From the NCBI GenBank assembly GCA_947625815.1, contig CANQPU010000001.1, positions 62,001-126,000 on the forward strand: DNA of 64,000 nt. The letters run 5' to 3'. The first letter of the stretch is position 1, and each line of letters begins with the position of its first letter. The DNA is from an uncultured Oscillospiraceae bacterium. Its GTDB lineage: Bacteria; Bacillota; Clostridia; Oscillospirales; Oscillospiraceae. The translations under genes and the position numbers were made by a program. Below the pieces are notes generated by a model. That model saw only the letters and a list, made by a program, of their open reading frames with translations, searched no databases and was not told where the DNA came from. Of this stretch, positions 47,172 to 56,003 are shown piece by piece.

Positions 47172-49370
47172 TTACAGGTGGAGCACCCGATCCCGGATCT
47201 CCTGGGTCCGGCCCTGATTCCAGAACTGGGTGCCGATGTAGCCGCAGGTGCGGCGGGCCACGTTCATCTTGTTCTGGTCGGTATTGCCGCACTTGGGGCA
47301 CTTCCAGATGAGCTTGCCGTCCTCCTCGACGATCTGGATCTCGCCGTCCCAGCCGCAGCACTGGCAGTAGTCGGACTTGGTGTTCAGCTCGGCGTAGATG
47401 ATGTTGTCATAGATGAACTTCATCACCTGCAGGACAGCCTCCAGGTTGTTTTGCATATTGGGGACTTCCACATAGCTGATGGCGCCGCCGGGGGAGAGGT
47501 GCTGGAACTCCGCCTCAAACTTGAGCTTCGTGAAGGCGTCGATCTCCTCGGTGACATGGACGTGGTAGCTGTTGGTGATATAGCCCTTGTCGGTGATGCC
47601 CTCGATGATGCCGAAGCGGCGCTGGAGGCACTTGGCGAATTTGTAGGTGGTGGACTCCAGAGGCGTGCCGTAAAGGGAGTAGTCGATGTTCTCCGCCGTC
47701 TTCCACTCCTTGCACTTGTCGTTCATGCGCTGCATGACGGCCAGGGCGAAGGGGGTGGCCTCCGGGTCGGTGTGGGATTTGCCGGTCATGTACTTCACGC
47801 ACTCATAAAGGCCGGCATAGCCGAGGGAGATGGTGGAGTAGCCGTTGTAGAGGAGCTTGTCGATGGTCTCGCCCTTTTCAAGGCGGGCCAGCGCTCCGTA
47901 CTGCCAGAGGATGGGGGCCACGTCGGAGACGGTGCCGAGAAGGCGCTCATGGCGGCACCTGAGGGCCCGGTGGCACAGCTCAAGGCGCTCGTCAAAGATC
48001 TTCCAGAATTTTTCCGTATCGCCGCCGGAGGAGAGGGCCACGTCGGGGAGGTTGATGGTGACGACGCCCTGATTGAAGCGGCCGTAGTATTTGTGCTTGC
48101 CCGGCTCGTAGTTGCCGGCCTTGGCGATGTTGCCGATGCCGGCGTCGGTGAACCGGTCGGGCGTCAGGAAGGAGCGGCAGCCCATGCAGGTGTAGACGTC
48201 GCCCTTCAGCTCCAGCATCTTCTTCTCGGAGATATAGTCCGGGACCATCCGGCGGGCCGTGCACCTGGCGGCCAGCTTCGTCAGCTCCCAGTAACGGGAT
48301 CCCTCGGTGATGTTGTCCTCCTCCAGGACGTAGATGAGCTTGGGGAAGGCGGGGGTGACCCAGACGCCGTCCTCGTTCTTGGTGCCCTCGTAGCGCTGCT
48401 CCAGGACCTCCCTGATGATGAGGGCCAGATCCTCCCGCTCCCGCTCATTGCGGGCCTCGCCCAGATACATGAAGACGGTGACGAAGGGAGCTTGTCCGTT
48501 GGTGGTGAGGAGGGTGACGACCTGATACTGGATGGTCTGGACGCCGCGGCGGATCTCCTCCAGGAGCCTGTCCTCCACGATCTTCCGGATCTTCTCCTCG
48601 TCGGGGGAGACGCCGAGCGTGGCCAGCTCCTGCTCCACGACCTTCCGGATCTTGCGGCGGGAAACGTCCACAAAGGGCGCCAGGTGAGTGAGGGAGATGG
48701 ACTGGCCGCCGTACTGGTTGGAGGCCACCTGGGCGATGATCTGAGTGGCGATGTTGCAGGCGGTGGAGAAGGAGTGGGGCTTCTCGATCAGCGTCCCGGT
48801 GATGACGGTGCCGTTCTGGAGCATGTCCTCCAGATTCACCAGGTCGCAGTTGTGCATGTGCTGGGCATAGTAATCGGTGTCGTGGAAATGGATGATGCCG
48901 GCCTCGTGGGCCTCCACGATGTCCCGGGGGAGCAGGATGCGCTCGGAAAGGTCCCGGCTGACCTCGCCGGCCATATAGTCGCGCTGGGTGGAGTTGACCA
49001 CCGGGTTCTTGTTGGAATTCTCCTGCTTGGCCTCTTCGTTGCAGCACTCAATGAGAGAGAGGATCTTCTCGTCGGTGGTGTTGCTCTGACGCACCAGAGA
49101 GCGGGTGTAGCGGTAGGTGATGTAGTTCTTGGCCACCTCAAAGGCGCCGTGGGCCATGACCTGCTTCTCCACCAGATCCTGGATCTCCTCCACGGAGGGG
49201 GAGCGGCCCATGTTCTCACAGTCAAGGGCCACGGACTCGGCGATCCGCCTGATCTGAAGGGGCGTCATCCGGGAGGGCTCCTCCACGGACATGTTGGCTT
49301 TGATCAGCGCGTTTTCGATTTTTCGGATGTCAAAATCCATCTCTGTGCCGTTTCTTTTTATGATCTTCAT
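47172..49370 (-). CDS. nrdD: Anaerobic ribonucleoside-triphosphate reductase
   Basis: This 732-aa class III reductase makes dNTPs without oxygen. Residues about 1-95 form an ATP-cone (KIIKRNGTEMDFD). The barrel follows, then a Cys4 zinc ribbon (CQCCGWD, CPKCGN) and the glycyl radical site Gly710 in RTCGYIG near the C-terminus. GAGGTGAG upstream and the ATG at 49370 set the start; a GTG at 49376 is possible. Its promoter carries candidate NrdR boxes. Confidence 0.95.
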   Translation of the reverse strand: MKIIKRNGTEMDFDIRKIENALIKANMSVEEPSRMTPLQIRRIAESVALDCENMGRSPSVEEIQDLVEKQVMAHGAFEVAKNYITYRYTRSLVRQSNTTDEKILSLIECCNEEAKQENSNKNPVVNSTQRDYMAGEVSRDLSERILLPRDIVEAHEAGIIHFHDTDYYAQHMHNCDLVNLEDMLQNGTVITGTLIEKPHSFSTACNIATQIIAQVASNQYGGQSISLTHLAPFVDVSRRKIRKVVEQELATLGVSPDEEKIRKIVEDRLLEEIRRGVQTIQYQVVTLLTTNGQAPFVTVFMYLGEARNEREREDLALIIREVLEQRYEGTKNEDGVWVTPAFPKLIYVLEEDNITEGSRYWELTKLAARCTARRMVPDYISEKKMLELKGDVYTCMGCRSFLTPDRFTDAGIGNIAKAGNYEPGKHKYYGRFNQGVVTINLPDVALSSGGDTEKFWKIFDERLELCHRALRCRHERLLGTVSDVAPILWQYGALARLEKGETIDKLLYNGYSTISLGYAGLYECVKYMTGKSHTDPEATPFALAVMQRMNDKCKEWKTAENIDYSLYGTPLESTTYKFAKCLQRRFGIIEGITDKGYITNSYHVHVTEEIDAFTKLKFEAEFQHLSPGGAISYVEVPNMQNNLEAVLQVMKFIYDNIIYAELNTKSDYCQCCGWDGEIQIVEEDGKLIWKCPKCGNTDQNKMNVARRTCGYIGTQFWNQGRTQEIRDRVLHL

Positions 49371-49400
49371 AAACACTCACCTCGAACGGAAGTGAAATAA

Positions 49401-49429
49401 AATATACCACATATTGTGCTTGTGGTCAA
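49401..49429 (-). promoter_or_regulatory. Promoter of nrdDG
   Basis: On the minus strand TTGACC (49429-49424) and TATATT (49406-49401) are 17 nt apart. The predicted start lies about 25 nt upstream of the ribosome binding site. Confidence 0.75.
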
Positions 49430-49453
49430 GCAGAAAAACATACATATTGTGTT
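49408..49453 (-). promoter_or_regulatory. Two candidate NrdR boxes
   Basis: CACAATATGTG (minus strand, 49418-49408) lies inside the -35/-10 spacer and ACACAATATGTA (about 49452-49441) just upstream of the -35. They are 33 bp apart, close to three helical turns. NrdR boxes are paired, A/T-rich palindromes of related sequence (ACACWATATATWGTGT) at RNR promoters. The right half of the second copy is poorly conserved. No nrdR gene is in the window. Confidence 0.5.
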
Positions 49454-49612
49454 TTTGGGATTTGACATAATACGGATCGGCATTTTTGGCGATTTTTTGG
49501 ATTTTTCGGCGAAAAAGAGCACAAAAACGACCTGTTTTGGAGAAAAATGGTGAAAGAGGGTCGAAAAAATTGTATAAATGCACAAACCGCGGCGGGCCCG
49601 GCCGGCGCCCTC

Positions 49613-50293
49613 TCAAAGCAGGATATCCACCGGCCCGTTGATCTCCAGGCTCTCGGGCGTCACCCGGCAGTCCAGCGCCAGGAGGTTGACGCCGGCCTCC
49701 CGGGCCTCCCTCAGGGACGACGCGAATTCGGGGTGGACGGCGCTGTTGGGTGAAAAGGACCGGACGCCGGACATCTGTATGACAAAGACGGCGAAGGCCT
49801 CGAAGCCGGCGCGGCGCGCCCGGATGAGCTCCCGGAGGTGCCGGACGCCCCGCTCCGTGGGCGCGTCGGGGAAGAGGGCCTCGCCGTCCCGCTCCAGCGT
49901 CACGCCCTTGACCTCCAGAAAGGCCCGGCGCGGGCCGGCTTCCACGTAGAAGTCGAACCGTGAGGAGCCGAAGACCGTCTCCGGGCGGATGAGGGAGGGG
50001 GCCTCAAAGAGCCGCCCCGCGGCCAGGTACTCCCCAAAGACGGCGTTGGGGGCGGAGGAGTCCATATTGATAAGGCGTTGGCCCTTCAAAACGGCGATGA
50101 GGTCGTATTTTGTGCGCCGGGAGGGGTCGTCGCGCTCCTGCACCCAGACCCGGGCGCCGGGGACGAGCAGCTCCCGGCAGCGGCCGGTGTTCTTCACGTG
50201 ACAGACCTGGACGGCGCCGCCGATCGTGACGTTGGCGATGAATCTGTTGGGCCGGGACAGGAAAACGCCGTCCCGGATGTGGTCGTAGCGCAT
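49613..50293 (-). CDS. sfsA: SfsA family protein (sugar fermentation stimulation)
   Basis: This 226-aa protein belongs to the SfsA family, which has an OB-fold-like N-terminal part and a nuclease-like C-terminal part; its role is uncertain. FLSRPNRFIANV, CHVKNTGRCRELL and DFYVEAGPRRAFLEVKGVTLE with acidic/Lys residues are family motifs. GGAGGGAGG upstream selects ATG 50293. It is divergent from trkA. Confidence 0.9.
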   Translation of the reverse strand: MRYDHIRDGVFLSRPNRFIANVTIGGAVQVCHVKNTGRCRELLVPGARVWVQERDDPSRRTKYDLIAVLKGQRLINMDSSAPNAVFGEYLAAGRLFEAPSLIRPETVFGSSRFDFYVEAGPRRAFLEVKGVTLERDGEALFPDAPTERGVRHLRELIRARRAGFEAFAVFVIQMSGVRSFSPNSAVHPEFASSLREAREAGVNLLALDCRVTPESLEINGPVDILL

Positions 50294-50334
50294 GAGGACG
50301 TCCTCCCTCCGCGGCCGGGAAAATATAATAATGT

Positions 50335-50362
50335 ATTTTACACCCGGGAATGACCTTGTCAA
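50335..50362 (-). promoter_or_regulatory. Promoter of sfsA
   Basis: On the minus strand TTGACA (50362-50357) and TAAAAT (50340-50335) are 16 nt apart, about 40 nt upstream of the sfsA start. Confidence 0.6.
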
Positions 50363-50365
50363 GGG

Positions 50366-50393
50366 TTGAATTTATGTTTTTTTGTGATACAAT
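50366..50393 (+). promoter_or_regulatory. Promoter of trkA
   Basis: TTGAAT (50366-50371) and TACAAT (50388-50393) are 16 nt apart. It lies back to back with the sfsA promoter, and the two -35 boxes are 3 nt apart. Confidence 0.6.
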
Positions 50394-50429
50394 CATTTCA
50401 TAAAATGTGCAGCTTTGGAGGAGACGCGC

Positions 50430-51800
50430 TTGAATATCATCATCGTCGGCGCCGGAGGCGTGGGGTACTCTCTGGCGGACAGCCTGAACGCCGAGGGGCA
50501 CCAGATCACGCTCATCGATACCAACTCCCAGAGGCTCAATTCCGCCCTTGAGAAGATCGACGTGCAGGGGCTGGTGGGCAATGGGGTGAATCATGAGGTG
50601 CTGGAGGAGGCGGGCATCGCCTCGGCGCACCTGCTCATTGCCGTGACCAGCGAGGACGAGGTCAACATGCTCTGCTGCCTCATGGCGAAAAAGCTCTCCG
50701 GCTGTCAGACCATTGCCCGCGTGCGGAATCCCGTCTACTACCGGGAGATCAATAAGATCAAGGACGAGCTGGGGCTGAGCCTGGCCATCAATCCGGAGCT
50801 GTCCACCGCCGGGGAGATCTTCGACCTCATCCAGATCCCCGGCGCCATGACGGTGGAGTCCTTTGCCAAGGGCCGGGTGAACCTGATCGAGGTGGTCATT
50901 CCCGAGGGCTCCGTGGCGGACGAGATGACCGTTATGGAATTCGCCTCCCGGGTGAGCCGCGGCACCCTCATCTGCATCCTCGAACGGCGGGATACCCATG
51001 AGGTCATCATCCCCCGCGGCGATACGGTCCTCCGGGCCGGCGACAGCATCTATATCATCACCCCGCCCCAGGAGATGAACAATCTTTTCAAGAGGCTGGG
51101 CTTTCAGATCAAGCCCTCCCGGAACGTGATGATCATCGGCGGCGGGCGCACGGGCTTTTATCTGGCGGAGCTGCTCCTCTCCGCCGGGAACCGGGTGAAG
51201 ATCATCGAGAAAAACCGGGGGATCTGCGAGGAGCTCTCCGGCCAGCTCCCCGGCGCGGAGATCGTCTGCGGGGACGCCATCGACCGCCAGCTCCTCCTGG
51301 AGGAGGGGATCGCCGGCGAGGACGTCTTTGTGCCCCTCACCGACATGGATGAGGAGAACATCCTGCTCTCCCTTTACGCGAAAAAGATCTCCTCGGTGCG
51401 GGCCATCACGAAAGTCTCCACCTTCGGCTTCACCGAGGTGACGGAGGAGCTCCCCGTGGGGAGCATCATCAACCCCAAGGAGATCACGGCTTACAGCATT
51501 TTGCGGTACGTCCGCGCCATGTCCAACTCCTCGGATTCCTCCAACATCGAGTCGCTCTATTACCTGGCGGGGCGGCGCGCGGAGGCGCTGGAGTTCCACA
51601 TCAAGGCCGAAAGCGCCGTCACGGGGACGCCCCTCTCGGAGCTGCGGCCCAGGATGATCCCGGACCTGCTCATCTGCTGCATCTACCGGGACGGACACCT
51701 GATCATCCCCCGGGGCAACGACGAGATCAGAAAGGGCGACACGGTGGTCCTGGTCACCACGGCCCAGAAGCTCCGGTCCATCAACGACATCCTGAAGTGA
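50430..51800 (+). CDS. trkA: Trk potassium uptake system peripheral protein TrkA
   Basis: This 456-aa cytoplasmic gating subunit binds nucleotide and controls TrkH. Two TrkA-N/TrkA-C (RCK) units are seen: IIIVGAGGVGYSLA at the start and MIIGGGRTGFYLAELL at about 236. The TTG at 50430 with TTGGAGGAG upstream is the likely start; TTG 50415 overlaps that site. The partner trkH follows 13 nt later. Confidence 0.93.
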   Translation: MNIIIVGAGGVGYSLADSLNAEGHQITLIDTNSQRLNSALEKIDVQGLVGNGVNHEVLEEAGIASAHLLIAVTSEDEVNMLCCLMAKKLSGCQTIARVRNPVYYREINKIKDELGLSLAINPELSTAGEIFDLIQIPGAMTVESFAKGRVNLIEVVIPEGSVADEMTVMEFASRVSRGTLICILERRDTHEVIIPRGDTVLRAGDSIYIITPPQEMNNLFKRLGFQIKPSRNVMIIGGGRTGFYLAELLLSAGNRVKIIEKNRGICEELSGQLPGAEIVCGDAIDRQLLLEEGIAGEDVFVPLTDMDEENILLSLYAKKISSVRAITKVSTFGFTEVTEELPVGSIINPKEITAYSILRYVRAMSNSSDSSNIESLYYLAGRRAEALEFHIKAESAVTGTPLSELRPRMIPDLLICCIYRDGHLIIPRGNDEIRKGDTVVLVTTAQKLRSINDILK

Positions 51801-51813
51801 GGCGGGTGAGGGA

Positions 51814-53253
51814 ATGAACTATTCGATCATCCGCTGGCTCGTGGGCTGGGTCCTCTGCGTGGAGGCGGCCTTTCTGCTCATACCGCTGGTCCTCTGCCTG
51901 GGCTTCGGGGAGCCGTACGCGGCCGATTACCTCATAGCCATTGCCATCGCGGGGGCGCCGGGCGCCGCTCTGGCCGCGAAAAAACCGAAAAACATGGCCT
52001 TTTACGCCCGGGAGGGCTTTGTGGCCACGGCGCTGTCGTGGATCGTCCTCTCCCTGGCCGGCGCGCTGCCCTTTTTTATCTCCGGGCGGATCCCCCGTTA
52101 TGTGGACGCCCTTTTTGAGGTCGTCTCGGGCTTCACCACCACCGGCGCCTCCATCCTGGCCGAGGTGGAGACCATGCCCCGGTCCCTCCTCTTCTGGCGC
52201 AGCTTCACCCATTGGCTGGGCGGCATGGGCGTATTGGTGTTCCTGCTGGCGCTCCTGCCGATGACCGGGGGGCAGAGCATCCTCATCATGCGCGCCGAAT
52301 CTCCCGGCCCCAGTGTGGGCAAGCTGGTCCCCAGACTCCAGAGGACCGCCGTCTATCTCTACGGCATCTATCTGGGGATGACGCTCCTGGAGGTGGCCGC
52401 CCTGCTCGCGGGGGGACTCGACCTCTTCTCGGCCTTCTGCGTCTCCTTCGGCACCGCGGGCACCGGCGGCTTCGGGATTCTGAACGACTCCTTTGCCAGC
52501 TATACGCCTTACATCCAGGTGGTGGTAACGGTTTTCATGTTCGCCTTCGGGGTCAATTTCAATTTCTATTTCTTCCTGCTCATCAAAAAATTCCGCTCCG
52601 CCTTCTCCATGGAGGAGGTGCGGGGCTATCTGGCCATCTTCCTCGCCGCCGTCGTCCTGGTGACGGTGAACCTGACGGTCCAGGGCGGCGCGGGCTTCGG
52701 CTACGCCCTCCTGCACGCGGCGTTCCAGTGCTCGTCCATCATGACGACTACGGGCTTTTCCAGCGTTGACTTTGACCTTTGGCCCACCTTTTCCAAGACG
52801 GTCCTCATCTGCCTCATGTTCGTGGGCGCCTGCGCCGGCTCCACCGGAGGCGGCGTCAAGGTCAGCCGGATCCTCATGTACTTCAAGAACATCGGGCGGG
52901 AGCTGAAAAGGCTCATCCACCCCCGGTCCGTCACCGTGGCGCGCATGGACGGCAAGCCCCTGGACACGGACATGGTGGCCTCGGTGAATATGTGGCTGCT
53001 CGCCTACATCGCCGTTTTCTTTTTCTCCATCCTGCTGGTGAGCATCGACGGCTTCGACTTCACTACCAACTTCTCCGCCGTGGCCGCCACCCTCAACAAT
53101 ATCGGCCCCGGCCTCAATCTGGTGGGGCCCACCCGTAACTTCGGGGACTATTCGGTCTTCTCCAAATTTGTCCTGATGTTCGACATGCTGGCGGGCCGGC
53201 TGGAGATCTTCCCCATGCTCCTGCTGCTCCGCCCCGCCACCTGGCGGAAATAA
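51814..53253 (+). CDS. trkH: Trk/Ktr potassium channel subunit TrkH
   Basis: This 479-aa membrane protein forms the potassium pore. It has about ten hydrophobic segments with four selectivity-filter loops, for example VSGFTTTGASI, FGTAGTGGFGIL, TTTGFSSVDF and NNIGPGLNLVGP. Together with trkA it forms a complete two-gene uptake operon. Confidence 0.94.
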   Translation: MNYSIIRWLVGWVLCVEAAFLLIPLVLCLGFGEPYAADYLIAIAIAGAPGAALAAKKPKNMAFYAREGFVATALSWIVLSLAGALPFFISGRIPRYVDALFEVVSGFTTTGASILAEVETMPRSLLFWRSFTHWLGGMGVLVFLLALLPMTGGQSILIMRAESPGPSVGKLVPRLQRTAVYLYGIYLGMTLLEVAALLAGGLDLFSAFCVSFGTAGTGGFGILNDSFASYTPYIQVVVTVFMFAFGVNFNFYFFLLIKKFRSAFSMEEVRGYLAIFLAAVVLVTVNLTVQGGAGFGYALLHAAFQCSSIMTTTGFSSVDFDLWPTFSKTVLICLMFVGACAGSTGGGVKVSRILMYFKNIGRELKRLIHPRSVTVARMDGKPLDTDMVASVNMWLLAYIAVFFFSILLVSIDGFDFTTNFSAVAATLNNIGPGLNLVGPTRNFGDYSVFSKFVLMFDMLAGRLEIFPMLLLLRPATWRK

Positions 53254-53267
53254 CGGCGAAAACGGCA

Positions 53268-53346
53268 GGGGAAACGGGCCAAAATTCAAAATTTGGCCCA
53301 TTTCCCCGCACGTTCCCCTTGTCGGAAAAGCCCGTCAGGGCTTTTT
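53268..53346 (+). terminator. Hairpin and intrinsic terminator after trkH
   Basis: A 15-bp stem with one mismatch (53268-53283 with 53292-53307) is followed by a second stem, AAAAGCCC/GGGCTTTT (53326-53345, GTCA loop), ending in a run of T's. The second is a good intrinsic terminator for trkAH. Confidence 0.7.
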
Positions 53347-53356
53347 CGACAGTCAG

Positions 53357-53382
53357 AGGGGCCGCCCTATTGGGCGGCCCCT
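53357..53382 (-). terminator. Hairpin at the end of the RodA/FtsW-family gene
   Basis: An 11-bp perfect stem (53357-53367 with 53372-53382) around TATT lies 3 nt after the convergent RodA/FtsW-family gene's stop codon. It probably ends that transcript and, with the preceding stems, insulates the convergent genes. Confidence 0.6.
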
Positions 53383-53385
53383 GAA

Positions 53386-54522
53386 TCATGGCAGGAACAT
53401 GGTTGGTTTTGGCTTCATTTTGATGCCCGAGACGATGCCCATGGCAGCGTAGAGGGTGACGATGGAGGAGCCGCCGTAGCTGAAAAAGGGGAGCGTCAGG
53501 CCGATCACCGGTGCCACGCCGATGCACATGCCCACGTTCTCCAGGGTCTGACAGGCCACCAGCGCCGCCACGCCCATGCACGTGAGCGCGCCCAGACGGC
53601 TCTGGGAGCGCAGGCCCACCTGGACGACCCGGATGATGATCACGGTGAGCAGGGCGAGGATGAGGATACACCCGAGGATGCCGAATTCCTCGCCGGCGAC
53701 GGCGAAGATGAAGTCGGAATTCTGGAGAGGCAGGACGCCGGACTGGGTCTGCTCGCCGTGGTAGAGGCCCTGGCCGAAGAGCCCTCCGGAGGCGATGGCC
53801 GCCTTGGAGAGATTGGGCTGCCAGGTGACGCCCTGGCCGGTGGGGTCCACCCTGGCCGGGTCGAACATGGCCAAAATGCGGGTCCGGTAATTGTCGGTCA
53901 GGATGTAGTACCAAAGATAGGGCGCGACCAGCAGGAACAGCACCGCCGCGCCCAGGACCCACCAGACGCTCACGCCGGCGCAGAAGAGCATGACCACAAA
54001 GATGAAGGCGTACACCAGCGCGGAGCCTGTGTCGTTGGAAATGACGACGATCAGGACGAAATAGGCGCCCAGCAGGGCCAGAAGCGCCAGTATGGAGGAG
54101 GGCCGGTCGAGACGGTCCGCGTCCTTGAAGCGGGTGATGAGATGGGCGAGGGTGACGATGAAGACGATCTTTACCAGCTCGGCCGGCTGGATGCCGATGC
54201 CGGCAAAGCGGATCCACGCCCGGTTGCCGCCCTGGCTCGTGCCCAGCCACCGCAGGGACAGGAGCAGGAGCAGACTGATGAGGGTCAGGGGCCGCCACTT
54301 GTCGGCGATGATGTCTATGTCGATCAGGGAGAAGAGGACATAGAGCACCAGCCCCAGCAGCGTGGCGCCGATCTGAACGTAAAGCGTCCGGAGGGAGCCG
54401 GTGGGGCGCACGGCACTGGAAATAAGCACCATCCCGAAAACGGTGGCGATGAGGCACACCGACAGGAGGAAGGTGTCCGACCGGTGCAGCCAGGTCCTTA
54501 TGGATGACAGGATTCTCTTCAC
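53386..54522 (-). CDS. RodA/FtsW/SpoVE family (SEDS) protein
   Basis: This 378-aa polytopic membrane protein is a SEDS-family peptidoglycan glycosyltransferase, probably RodA. It has about ten membrane helices. GGNRAWIRFAGIGIQPAEL holds the conserved basic/aromatic loop, FIFAVAGEEFGILGC the catalytic-loop region, and GLTLPFFSYGGSS the C-terminal signature. The GTG at 54522 follows AAAGGAG. No penicillin-binding protein gene is adjacent, so RodA versus FtsW cannot be fixed by context. Confidence 0.92.
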   Translation of the reverse strand: MKRILSSIRTWLHRSDTFLLSVCLIATVFGMVLISSAVRPTGSLRTLYVQIGATLLGLVLYVLFSLIDIDIIADKWRPLTLISLLLLLSLRWLGTSQGGNRAWIRFAGIGIQPAELVKIVFIVTLAHLITRFKDADRLDRPSSILALLALLGAYFVLIVVISNDTGSALVYAFIFVVMLFCAGVSVWWVLGAAVLFLLVAPYLWYYILTDNYRTRILAMFDPARVDPTGQGVTWQPNLSKAAIASGGLFGQGLYHGEQTQSGVLPLQNSDFIFAVAGEEFGILGCILILALLTVIIIRVVQVGLRSQSRLGALTCMGVAALVACQTLENVGMCIGVAPVIGLTLPFFSYGGSSIVTLYAAMGIVSGIKMKPKPTMFLP

Positions 54523-54650
54523 GGCAAAGCTCCTTTGACCAACGGGGCGGGGATCCGATTCTTTACCAATCTTACCACAGATTTCCCCAAACGTAAACCG
54601 GTTTTTTCCCCAAAAACGATTTTCCTCTTTCCTATTCCCGCCCGATGTGC

Positions 54651-54729
54651 TATACTATCCACATATGTGGATAGTATATTGGATCCAAGCGGTTTTTCTC
54701 CCGCCCTGCGGGCGGGACCGAAAAACATG
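54651..54729. repeat. Structured 79-bp repeat, copy 1
   Basis: A 10-bp perfect stem, TACTATCCAC/GTGGATAGTA with an ATAT loop, is followed by a second hairpin with arms GTTTTTC/GAAAAAC and TCCCGCCC/GGGCGGGA. It is repeated at 54762-54840 with few changes. I see no gene in it. Confidence 0.75.
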
Positions 54730-54761
54730 GCGAATATGGCATCCCCGCGTTGCGGGTATGC

Positions 54762-54840
54762 CATACTATCCGCGCATGCGGATAGTATATTGGATCTAAG
54801 CGGTTTTTCTCCCGCCCTGCGGGCGGAACCGAAAAACATG
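54762..54840. repeat. Structured 79-bp repeat, copy 2
   Basis: It is the same layout as copy 1, 111 bp downstream. The first stem reads TACTATCCGC/GCGGATAGTA, so the A-T pair of copy 1 is a G-C pair here, a compensatory change. The 32-nt spacer between copies lies within its own near-perfect hairpin (ATGGCAT and ATGCCAT arms, about 54736-54764). Copy 2 ends 27 nt before the tsaE start. Confidence 0.75.
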
Positions 54841-54867
54841 ACCTTGAGACTTCTGGTGAGGTGCGGC

Positions 54868-55290
54868 GTGAGATACACTTCAAACAGCGAAAACGACACC
54901 CTGCGGATCGGCGAGAGCGTGGGCCGCGGCCTGAGGCCCGGGGACGTGCTGGCCTTCACCGGGGACCTGGGCGCCGGGAAAACGGCCTTCATCCGGGGCG
55001 TGGCCCGGGGACTGGGCCTGACAGCGCGCGTCACGAGCCCCACCTTCACCATTGTCAACGAGTACCCGGGGACGATCCCGCTTTTTCACTTCGACCTTTA
55101 TAGGCTTGGCTCCTCCGACGAGCTTTTTGAGATCGGCTGGGAGGACTATCTGAGCCGGGGCGGCGTGTGCTGTGTGGAGTGGTCGGAGAACGTGCCGGAC
55201 GCCATCCCCCCGGAGGCCCTGGCCGTAAGGATCGAAAAGACCGGGGAGACCTCAAGGATCATCGACGTGGAAGGGGAGAGGTTCGAATGA
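54868..55290 (+). CDS. tsaE: tRNA threonylcarbamoyladenosine biosynthesis ATPase TsaE
   Basis: This 140-aa ATPase is needed for the t6A37 modification of ANN-decoding tRNAs. Walker A is GDLGAGKT at about residues 32-39, and SPTFTIVNEY and DLYRLGSSDEL are TsaE motifs. The GTG at 54868 with GAGG at 54858-54861 is my choice; ATG 54838 would add ten residues and starts inside the repeat. Its stop overlaps tsaB by 4 nt. Confidence 0.9.
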   Translation: MRYTSNSENDTLRIGESVGRGLRPGDVLAFTGDLGAGKTAFIRGVARGLGLTARVTSPTFTIVNEYPGTIPLFHFDLYRLGSSDELFEIGWEDYLSRGGVCCVEWSENVPDAIPPEALAVRIEKTGETSRIIDVEGERFE

Positions 55291-55982
55291 GGATCCTGGC
55301 CATCGAGTCCTCGGCGAAGGCCGCCAGCGTGGCCGTATGCCAGGACGGCGCCCTGGTGGGGCAGTATTTTCAGGCCAGCGGCCTCACGCACTCCCGGACG
55401 CTCCTGAAAATGGCCGCCGATCTGTTGGCCAATCTGGAGCTGAAGCTTGCGGATATGGACGCCGTGGCTGTGGCGAAGGGGCCGGGCTCCTTCACGGGCG
55501 TCCGCATCGGCGTGGCGGCGGCCAAGGGCCTTTGCTGGGGAGGGGACAAGCCCGTGATCGGCGTCTCCACCCTGGAGGCCATGGCCTGGCACGGCCTGGG
55601 GAGGGAGGACGTGATCGTCTGCCCGGCCATGGACGCGCGGCGGGAGCAGATCTACAACGCCAGGTTCCGGTTTGAGGGCGGAAAGCTCATCCGGCTCACC
55701 GACGATCGGGCCGTTGCCCTTGACGAGCTGGTCCTGGAGGCAAAAAAAGAAAAAAAACCGTATTTTTTTGTTGGAGACGGCGCGAAACTGTGCTATAATA
55801 GATTCTTGGAAGAAAACCTGCCCGCCCTGCTGGCCCCCGAGCCCCTTCTGCTGCAATCGGCCTGGGGCGTGGCCATGGCCTCCGGGGGGAAGGAACCGGA
55901 GGAGAGCCTGGACCTGACCCCCAATTACCTGCGCCTCTCTCAGGCCGAGCGGGAGAGGCTCGAAAAAACGGCCCATCAATAA
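55287..55982 (+). CDS. tsaB: tRNA threonylcarbamoyladenosine biosynthesis protein TsaB
   Basis: This 231-aa protein is the TsaD partner in t6A synthesis, an ASKHA-fold protein. ILAIESSAKAASVAV and GPGSFTGVRIGVAAAKGL are family motifs. It is coupled to tsaE by ATGA overlap. An A-rich coding stretch near 55740-55760 encodes a Lys-rich segment. Confidence 0.92.
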   Translation: MRILAIESSAKAASVAVCQDGALVGQYFQASGLTHSRTLLKMAADLLANLELKLADMDAVAVAKGPGSFTGVRIGVAAAKGLCWGGDKPVIGVSTLEAMAWHGLGREDVIVCPAMDARREQIYNARFRFEGGKLIRLTDDRAVALDELVLEAKKEKKPYFFVGDGAKLCYNRFLEENLPALLAPEPLLLQSAWGVAMASGGKEPEESLDLTPNYLRLSQAERERLEKTAHQ

Positions 55983-56003
55983 AATATATTGGAGGATATA
56001 GAA

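Noticed and set aside
54651..54840. CRISPR-like array
   Set aside because: There are only two copies, each 79 bp with internal hairpins, and one spacer. No cas gene is present.
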